Positions 40,818 through 46,826 of a stretch of DNA of 64,000 nt are shown one piece after another. Each line of letters opens with the position of its first letter. The first letter of the stretch is position 1. This DNA is from JAICYJ01 sp045806525 (GTDB lineage Bacteria > Actinomycetota > Thermoleophilia > Gaiellales > JAICJC01). The DNA lies in assembly GCA_045806525.1 (NCBI GenBank), contig JBJMJD010000105.1, positions 4,340-68,339 on the forward strand. Reading direction: 5' to 3'. Below the pieces are notes generated by a model. It ran no database searches, had not been told where the DNA came from, and was given only the letters and a program-made list of their open reading frames with translations. The translations under genes and the position numbers were made by a program.

Positions 40818-41704
40818 GTGTCGATGTGGTGTGCGCGGGAGCGCCGTTCCTGGACATCACGTTCAGCGGCATGGGTGCGATGCCGGCCCTGGGCGAGGAG
40901 CGCATGGCCGAGCGGGTTCAGTTCACGCCGGGCGGGCTTGCCAACGTGGCGCTGGGTCTGACCAGGTTGGATCTGGAAGCGGTCGTGATGTCGCCGGTGG
41001 GAGACGATCTGTGCGGCCGAATTCTCTCCGGCCTCCTGGCCGAGCAGGGGATCGGCTGGGTCGGCCCGCGTGCCGATGCGACAGCCGTCTCGGCCATTCT
41101 GCCGCTGGACGGCGACCGCGCCTTCGTCACGGTCGCACCTGACCTGCCGCGCGACGGCGAGGCGATCGCCGCGCTGGAGCCGCGAGCGGTCGTGATCGAC
41201 CTGCCGGAGGTGGCCGTGGCGCCGGCCGGCTGCGCCGTCTACGCGGTGGTGGGCGACTTCGACGCGCGCGCCCTGGCCGGACGGCTGCCGGCGGCGCTGG
41301 CCTCGGCCAGGACGCTCGTGGCGAACCACTCCGAGGCGTCGTTCCTGACCGGCCTCGGTGACCCCGAGCAGGCCGCCGAGGCGCTGACCCGGCACTGCCC
41401 AACGGTGGTTGTCACCCTGGCGGATGAGGGCGCCGTTTGCGCCGGTCAGCACGGGCTGCTGCGCGCGTCCGCGCCATCGGTGACGGCCGTGGATACGAAT
41501 GGGGCCGGCGACCTTTTCACCGCGGCCTGGGTGTGGGCCGATCTGGCCGGGCTGCCGGTCGGGGAGCGCCTGCGGCTGGCCGTCACCTACGCCGCGATGT
41601 CGGTACGCGTCCCCACCACGCTGGCCGGCGCCCTCACGATCGACGAGTTCCGCGACATCGCGGGGCCCTTTGATGCAAGCATTCCACCGAACGGAGCGAG
41701 ATGA
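40814..41704 (+). CDS. PfkB-family carbohydrate kinase, second of a paralogous pair
   Basis: A 296-residue kinase with FTPGGLANVALGLTRLDLEA (substrate loop) and VDTNGAGDLFTAAWVWADLA (catalytic loop; N-G-A-G-D). It is a paralogue of the kinase at 37711-38619. The GTG at 40814 overlaps the GH4 stop and its own stop overlaps the binding-protein ATG, tying it to glycoside breakdown and import. It may phosphorylate the imported glycoside before GH4 action or a product after it. Confidence 0.9.
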   Translation: MSVDVVCAGAPFLDITFSGMGAMPALGEERMAERVQFTPGGLANVALGLTRLDLEAVVMSPVGDDLCGRILSGLLAEQGIGWVGPRADATAVSAILPLDGDRAFVTVAPDLPRDGEAIAALEPRAVVIDLPEVAVAPAGCAVYAVVGDFDARALAGRLPAALASARTLVANHSEASFLTGLGDPEQAAEALTRHCPTVVVTLADEGAVCAGQHGLLRASAPSVTAVDTNGAGDLFTAAWVWADLAGLPVGERLRLAVTYAAMSVRVPTTLAGALTIDEFRDIAGPFDASIPPNGAR

Positions 41705-43062
41705 TGACCCACATGCGTCCACGCCTGTCTGTGTCGCTTGCCTGCCTGACGGCGGTGCTGGCTCTGTCCGCGTGCGGCACCCCGGGATCCAGCGGCGATT
41801 CCGTGTCGCAGCCCAGCGGTGCCGTGTCCACCGGCTTCGACACGTCCAAGAAGGTGACGCTGACGATGTGGGACACGGAGAACGCGGCCGGCCCCTCGAA
41901 GGCCGAGGACGAGCTGATCCAGCAGTTCGAGCAGAAGTACCCGAACGTGACCGTCAAGCGCGTCGTCAAGAACTTCGACGACTACATGGCCACGATCAAG
42001 CTGGCGGCCTCGTCCAGCGACGCCCCTGACGTCTTCCAGGGCAACGAGGGCGCGGTCGACCGGGCGCTGGTGAAGGCGCACCTGATCACCCCGCTGGACG
42101 GCTACGCCAAGGCCTACGGCTGGGACACCCGGTTCGGCAGCTCGGCCGCGCTGAACCCGCTGCGGTGGTCGTCCGACGGCAGCCAGTGGGGCGTGGGCCA
42201 GCTGTGGGGCATCGCCCAGAAGGCGGAGGTGGTGGGAGCCTTCTACAACAAGGCCACCCTGAGGCGGCTGGGTCTGCAGGTGCCGACCACGTTCGACCAG
42301 TTCCAGCAGAGCCTGGCCGTGGCCAAGTCCAGGGGCGTGCCGCCGATCATGGTCGGTAACCTCGACCGCTGGCCGATGGGGCACGTGTTCATGGTGCTGC
42401 AGGCGCGGTTCGACCAGGCCGCGTCGATCTCGAACTGGACGTACGGCCACGCCGGCGCCACCTTCGACACCGCGGGCACCCGCAAGGCGGCCACGGTGCT
42501 GCAGCAGTGGAGCGACAAGGGCTACTTCGAGGACGGCTTCAACGGCGTCAGCCAGGAGAACGCAGCCGCCCGCTTCGGCAAGGGCGAGGGGCTCTACTTC
42601 ATCACCGGCCCATGGGAGAACCAGACGTTCGCCGGGCCGCTCGGCGACGGCGTCGGCTTCTTCCCGCTGCCGTCCCTGGACGGGACGCCGGGAGCGCCCA
42701 CCACCGGTGCGCTGTCGCTGCCGTTCCACATCAGCTCGCACTCCCAAAACCAGGCCGTGGCGGCGGCATTCATCAACTTCATCACCGACCAGAACGCGGC
42801 CAAGATCGTGATCGGCAACGGCGACCTGCCGGCCGCGAACCCGGGGGCGGCGGCGGTCGACCCGAAGTCGTCGCTGGCCGCGATATCGGCCGCCTGGAGC
42901 GAGAAGGCCAAGGCCGGCACGCTCACGCCCTACCTGGACTGGGCCACCCCCACGATGGGCGACACCCTGTTCGGCGGGCTGCAGCAGCTGAGCGAGAACC
43001 GCGAGACGCCGGCCGACTTCGCGGCGGCCGTCCAGCAGGACTGGGTGAAGACACATTCGTGA
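41701..43062 (+). CDS. Extracellular sugar-binding lipoprotein of ABC importer
   Basis: A 453-residue family 1 solute-binding protein. The signal peptide (about 25 residues) ends in the lipobox LSAC followed by GTPGSSGD, and the mature domain begins VTLTMWDTENAAG. The ATG at 41701 overlaps the kinase stop. It delivers a sugar, presumably the glycoside handled by the GH4 enzyme two genes upstream, to the permeases at 43163 and 43990. Confidence 0.94.
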   Translation: MMTHMRPRLSVSLACLTAVLALSACGTPGSSGDSVSQPSGAVSTGFDTSKKVTLTMWDTENAAGPSKAEDELIQQFEQKYPNVTVKRVVKNFDDYMATIKLAASSSDAPDVFQGNEGAVDRALVKAHLITPLDGYAKAYGWDTRFGSSAALNPLRWSSDGSQWGVGQLWGIAQKAEVVGAFYNKATLRRLGLQVPTTFDQFQQSLAVAKSRGVPPIMVGNLDRWPMGHVFMVLQARFDQAASISNWTYGHAGATFDTAGTRKAATVLQQWSDKGYFEDGFNGVSQENAAARFGKGEGLYFITGPWENQTFAGPLGDGVGFFPLPSLDGTPGAPTTGALSLPFHISSHSQNQAVAAAFINFITDQNAAKIVIGNGDLPAANPGAAAVDPKSSLAAISAAWSEKAKAGTLTPYLDWATPTMGDTLFGGLQQLSENRETPADFAAAVQQDWVKTHS

Positions 43063-43162
43063 GGCCGGCCTGCCGGGTGTCGAGGGGAACGGTCGGCGCT
43101 GGCGGCGCCGGCCGCGCCCCCAGCCCGCCCCCGGCGAGCCGCGGCTGATCGGCTACCTGTAC

Positions 43163-43993
43163 GTGCTGCCGGCGCTGGTGGTGTTCGGCGTGTTCGTCGT
43201 CGCGCCCATGATCGACGGCGCCTGGATCTCGCTGTTTGCCTGGGACGGCGTCACGGTCGGGCACTGGGTGGGCCTGTCCAACTACCGCGAGGCGCTGGTC
43301 GACCCGCTGGTGCGGGAGGCGTTTCGCCACTCGCTGGTGCTGGTGGGGTTCTACGCGGTGCTGCCGATCACGATCGGGCTGTTCCTGACGGCGCTGATGT
43401 CGCATGCCCGGGTGCGGGGCAGCGCCGCCGTTCGCACCATCATCTTCCTGCCCCAGGTGCTGGCGGCGGTGGTGATCGGCGTTGCCTGGAAGTGGCTGTA
43501 CGACCCGTCGGGGCCGATCAACTCGCTGCTCGGCGCGGTGGGGCTGAGCAGGCTCGAGCACTCGTGGCTGGGCGACTTCTCGACGGCGCTCCCGGCCGTC
43601 GGCGTGATCGGCACCTGGGTCACCACCGGCCTGTGCCTGGTGCTGTTCGTGGCCGGCGTGCAGCGGATCCCGCTGTCGCGCTACGAGGCGGCGCGGGTCG
43701 ACGGCGCCGGCCCGGTGCGCGAGTTCTTCGCGGTCACGCTGCCGGGCCTGCGCAACGAGCTGGCGGTGGCGATGTCGCTGAGCGTGATCACCGCGCTGCG
43801 CGCCTTCGACATCATCTTCGTCACCACCAAGGGCGGCCCCGGCACCGCCACGACGGTGCCCTCGCTGCTGATCTACCAGCGGGCGTTCATCACCGGCGAG
43901 GTGGGATCCGCGGCCGCGATCGGGGCGATCATGGGTGCCATCATCCTGCTGCTGTCGGTCGTGATCACCCGGGTGGTGGAGGAGCGGCGGTGA
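43163..43993 (+). CDS. Carbohydrate ABC transporter permease, MalF type (start uncertain)
   Basis: A permease with six hydrophobic segments and the EAA loop IPLSRYEAARVDGAGPVREF. The first standard start is GTG 43163, which falls inside the first transmembrane helix. Coding sequence clearly continues upstream in frame: a basic, Pro-rich stretch RRWRRRRPRPQ and then GEPRLIGYLYVLP, typical of MalF N-termini. In that frame only CTG 43070 (five bases after GTGAGG) or ATT 43055 could start. The GTG at 43059 has the usual overlap with the upstream stop but is out of frame. So either a non-standard start or a one-base frameshift exists here; 43163 is the conservative boundary. Confidence 0.88.
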   Translation: MLPALVVFGVFVVAPMIDGAWISLFAWDGVTVGHWVGLSNYREALVDPLVREAFRHSLVLVGFYAVLPITIGLFLTALMSHARVRGSAAVRTIIFLPQVLAAVVIGVAWKWLYDPSGPINSLLGAVGLSRLEHSWLGDFSTALPAVGVIGTWVTTGLCLVLFVAGVQRIPLSRYEAARVDGAGPVREFFAVTLPGLRNELAVAMSLSVITALRAFDIIFVTTKGGPGTATTVPSLLIYQRAFITGEVGSAAAIGAIMGAIILLLSVVITRVVEERR

Positions 43994-44814
43994 ACACCGG
44001 CAGCTTCGAGCGCACCGCGACCCACGCGATGCTGGCCCTGTTCGCGGTGCTGGCGCTAGCACCGCTGGTGGTCGTGGTGCTGGCGGCGATGCATCCCTCG
44101 GGAGCGCTCCTGTCCGGCGCCGGGCTGCCCGACTCGCTCAGCCTGTCCACCTTCCGCACGGCGTGGGACGAGGGCGGCTTCAGCCGCCTGATGACGTCGA
44201 GCGCGATCGTGGCGGTGACGGTGGTGGCCCTGACGACGGTGCTCTCGATCCCGGCCGGGTATGCGTTCGGGACGATGCGCTTCCCGTTCGCGGATCTGCT
44301 GTTCTACGTGATCCTGACCGGCATCGTGGTGCCGTTCGAGTCGCTGATCGTGCCGCTCTACTACAGCTTCCGGAACGTCGGCCTGACCGACTCCTACTGG
44401 GGCCTGATCCTGCCCCAGACCGGCCTTTCGATCTCGTTCGGCGTGTTCTGGATGCGCGCGTTCTTCCGCTCGCTCCCGCCGGAGCTGTCGGACGCGGCGC
44501 GCGTGGACGGCGCCACCTCGTGGCGGATCCTGTGGCGGGTGCTGGTGCCGATCGGGCGTCCCGCCATCGTCACCATGGTGTTGCTGGTGTTCATGTGGAC
44601 GTGGAACGAGTTCCTGCTGGCGCTGGTGATGATCTCCGACCAGACGCACCGCACCGCGCCGCTGGGCCTGTCTGCATTCCAGAGCCGCTACGGCGTGGAC
44701 GTGCCCGGCGTGTCGGCGGCCGCCGTGTTCGTGGCGGCACCTGTCGTGATCCTGTACGTGCTGACGCAGCGCCAGTTCCTGCGCGGCATGCTGGCCGGAT
44801 CGATCAAGGGCTGA
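43990..44814 (+). CDS. Carbohydrate ABC transporter permease, MalG type
   Basis: A 274-residue permease with six transmembrane segments and the EAA loop LPPELSDAARVDGATSWRIL. The GTG at 43990 overlaps the stop of the MalF-type gene in the usual four-base arrangement. A FGTMRFPFADLLFYVIL helix-loop segment is typical of the MalG branch. It works with the genes at 41701-45904. Confidence 0.94.
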   Translation: MNTGSFERTATHAMLALFAVLALAPLVVVVLAAMHPSGALLSGAGLPDSLSLSTFRTAWDEGGFSRLMTSSAIVAVTVVALTTVLSIPAGYAFGTMRFPFADLLFYVILTGIVVPFESLIVPLYYSFRNVGLTDSYWGLILPQTGLSISFGVFWMRAFFRSLPPELSDAARVDGATSWRILWRVLVPIGRPAIVTMVLLVFMWTWNEFLLALVMISDQTHRTAPLGLSAFQSRYGVDVPGVSAAAVFVAAPVVILYVLTQRQFLRGMLAGSIKG

Positions 44815-44815
44815 C

Positions 44816-45904
44816 GTGCCGGGCATCGCCTTCGACCAGGTCGTGAAGCGGTTCGGTGAGGTGACCGCCGTGCGCGAGCTGACCCTCGACGTGGCCGACG
44901 GCGAGTTCGTGGTGCTGGTCGGCCCGTCCGGGTGCGGCAAGACGACGGCGCTGAGGACGCTGGCCGGGTTGGAGGCGGTCAGCTCGGGCCGGATCCTGAT
45001 CGGTGATCGCGAGGTGCAGCAGCTGCCGCCTCGCCAGCGCGACGTGGCGATGGTGTTCCAGGACTATGCGCTGTACCCGCAGATGAGCGTCTACCGCAAC
45101 CTCGCGTTCGGGCTGCAGACCCGCAAGGTGCCGCGCGAGCAGGTGCGGCGACTGGTGACCGAGGCGGCGGAGAGGCTGGGCCTGAGCGAACTGCTCGACC
45201 GCAAGCCGCGGCAGCTGTCCGGCGGCCAGCGCCAGCGGGTGGCGCTGGGCCGGGCGCTGGTGCGAAAGCCGCAGGCGTTCCTGATGGACGAGCCGCTGTC
45301 CAACCTCGACGCCAAGCTGCGGGTGGACATGCGGGCCGAGATCAAGGCGCTGCAGCGCGAGACCGAGGTGACGACGGTGTTCGTCACCCACGACCAGGTC
45401 GAGGCGATGACGATGGGAGACCGGATCGCCGTGATGCGTGACGGCGTGCTCGAGCAGGTGGGGAGGCCTGAGGTGGTCTACAACCTGCCGGCCAACGTGT
45501 TCGTCGCCGGGTTCATCGGCAGCCCGGCGATGACGTTCGGGCGCGTCGGCGTGGAGCGCGCGGGCGGGGCGCTGCGGTTGAACCACCCGGCGCTTTGCCT
45601 GGAGTGCGCGCCGGTCGCCGAGGCGGGGGACGAGGCGGTCGTCGGCATCCGTCCCGAGCACATGCGCCCGTGGCAGGACGGTGCCGGTCTGGCCGGGCCG
45701 TTCCAGGGCACGATCGAGTCGGTCGAGGCGCTGGGCCGCGAGACGTTCCTGGGCGTGCGTGTGGCCGACGACCTGCGGCTGGTGGTGCGCGCCGACGGGG
45801 CTCCCGACCACCGGCTGGGTGACCGGTTCCAGTTCGGCGTCGAGCGCGGCCGGCTTCACCTGTTCGACACGGGCTCCCAGAGGGCGATCGCGCACGGCGT
45901 TTGA
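44816..45904 (+). CDS. Sugar ABC importer ATPase (MalK/UgpC type)
   Basis: A 362-residue ATPase: Walker A GPSGCGKTT (about residues 38-46), signature LSGGQRQRVALGRAL, Walker B FLMDEPLSNLD and switch His in VFVTHDQVEAMTM, followed by a C-terminal regulatory domain. The start GTG 44816 is one base beyond the permease stop. Last gene of the operon from 39486 to 45904 (glycosidase, kinase, binding protein, two permeases, ATPase). Confidence 0.95.
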   Translation: MPGIAFDQVVKRFGEVTAVRELTLDVADGEFVVLVGPSGCGKTTALRTLAGLEAVSSGRILIGDREVQQLPPRQRDVAMVFQDYALYPQMSVYRNLAFGLQTRKVPREQVRRLVTEAAERLGLSELLDRKPRQLSGGQRQRVALGRALVRKPQAFLMDEPLSNLDAKLRVDMRAEIKALQRETEVTTVFVTHDQVEAMTMGDRIAVMRDGVLEQVGRPEVVYNLPANVFVAGFIGSPAMTFGRVGVERAGGALRLNHPALCLECAPVAEAGDEAVVGIRPEHMRPWQDGAGLAGPFQGTIESVEALGRETFLGVRVADDLRLVVRADGAPDHRLGDRFQFGVERGRLHLFDTGSQRAIAHGV

Positions 45905-45917
45905 CGGATTCTTATGA

Positions 45918-45933
45918 GCGTGTTGCGACACGC
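45918..45933. terminator. Short hairpin after the importer operon
   Basis: GCGTGT and ACACGC form a six-base stem around TGCG just after the ATPase stop. There is no T-run after it, so it is at best a weak or factor-dependent terminator; it also overlaps the promoter candidate of the next gene. Confidence 0.25.
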
Positions 45934-45952
45934 GCAAAATAAGGTCTGTACT
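45923..45952 (+). promoter_or_regulatory. Promoter candidate of NlpC/P60 gene
   Basis: TTGCGA (45923-45928) and TGTACT (45947-45952) are 18 bases apart, and TGTACT is ten bases before the GTG at 45963, so the transcript would have little or no leader. Confidence 0.4.
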
Positions 45953-45962
45953 CTTCGCCGCT

Positions 45963-46502
45963 GTGAAACGAGCTCTGCTCACGATCGTGGCCGCGTCACT
46001 GCTGTCACCTCTCACTGCGCGCGCCGCCGCTACCGGCCCCGCCTTCCACCGTCACCATCCGGCTGCGGGCCGGCCGCGGACGCTGGGCGCGCGTGCGGCC
46101 AGGTTCTCGCTGCGCTTCCGCGGCACGCCGTACGTGTGGGCGGGCACGACGCCGCGCGGCTTCGACTGCTCGGGCTTCACGCGGTTCGTCTACGCCCACA
46201 TGGGCATCGAGCTGCCGCACTCGAGCTACGCCCAGTGGGCGATGGGACGTCACGTCGGCCGCCACGCGCTGCGCCCCGGCGACCTGGTCTTCTTCGACGG
46301 GCTCGGCCACGTCGGCCTGTGGATCGGCCGCGGCCGGTTCATCCACGCTCCCCAGACCGGCGACGTGGTGTCGGTGGCCAGCCTCAGCCACGGCTGGTAC
46401 GCCGCGGCCTACAGCGGTGCCGTACGGCTGCGCGGCACCCAGCGCAGCCACCGGGCGCGGCGACACCAGCAGCACGCCGTGCACCTGGTCGCGCACGCCT
46501 GA
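45963..46502 (+). CDS. Secreted NlpC/P60 family peptidoglycan hydrolase
   Basis: A 179-residue protein with a signal peptide (KRALLTIVAASLLSPLTARA) and one NlpC/P60 domain. The catalytic triad is visible: Cys in GFDCSGFTRF, His in GLGHVGLWIGRGRF and the third polar His in the F-I-H-A-P-Q-T-G-D loop. These enzymes cleave peptide bonds in peptidoglycan stem peptides (typically D-Glu to the diamino acid). The protein ends in a His/Arg-rich tail (SHRARRHQQHAVHLVAHA) of unknown purpose. It stands alone with its own promoter. Confidence 0.9.
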   Translation: MKRALLTIVAASLLSPLTARAAATGPAFHRHHPAAGRPRTLGARAARFSLRFRGTPYVWAGTTPRGFDCSGFTRFVYAHMGIELPHSSYAQWAMGRHVGRHALRPGDLVFFDGLGHVGLWIGRGRFIHAPQTGDVVSVASLSHGWYAAAYSGAVRLRGTQRSHRARRHQQHAVHLVAHA

Positions 46503-46530
46503 GCCGGCGCGCCCGGCATGATTCATTCCA

Positions 46531-46806
46531 GTGGCGAAGCTCGACCAGGCGCGATGGTGGACGATCCGGCCGGTGCGAAGCCGTAAGCCGGCCACGTATC
46601 GCTGTCCGCTCTGCGGGCTTCGGTTGCACGCGATGAGCGATCACATGCTGATCGCCCCGGAGGGCGACGGCGACCGGCGCCGCCATGCCCATCGCGAGTG
46701 CGTGCTGGCCGCGCGTGAGGCCGGCCGGCTGCCGCTGGAGAGCGAGTGGCGGGCCACCCAGCCACGGCCGCCATCGCTCTGGCGACGACTGACGGGCGGG
46801 GCGTGA
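46531..46806 (+). CDS. Small putative zinc-binding protein
   Basis: A 91-residue basic protein starting at GTG 46531. It contains C-P-L-C at residues 25-28 and H-A-H-R-E-C at 52-57, a spacing suited to one zinc-ribbon-like site. Codon use looks coding (GC-rich third positions), and it sits 28 bases after the NlpC gene. I do not recognise a named family; nucleic-acid binding is possible given the net positive charge. Confidence 0.65.
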   Translation: MAKLDQARWWTIRPVRSRKPATYRCPLCGLRLHAMSDHMLIAPEGDGDRRRHAHRECVLAAREAGRLPLESEWRATQPRPPSLWRRLTGGA

Positions 46807-46817
46807 TCCTCTAGGGT
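46789..46817 (+). promoter_or_regulatory. Promoter of GH38 mannosidase gene
   Basis: CTGACG (46789-46794) and TAGGGT (46812-46817) are 17 bases apart, and TAGGGT is nine bases before ATG 46827; there is no Shine-Dalgarno. The -35 lies within the end of the small upstream gene. Confidence 0.45.
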
Positions 46818-46826
46818 GTCGCGCTG

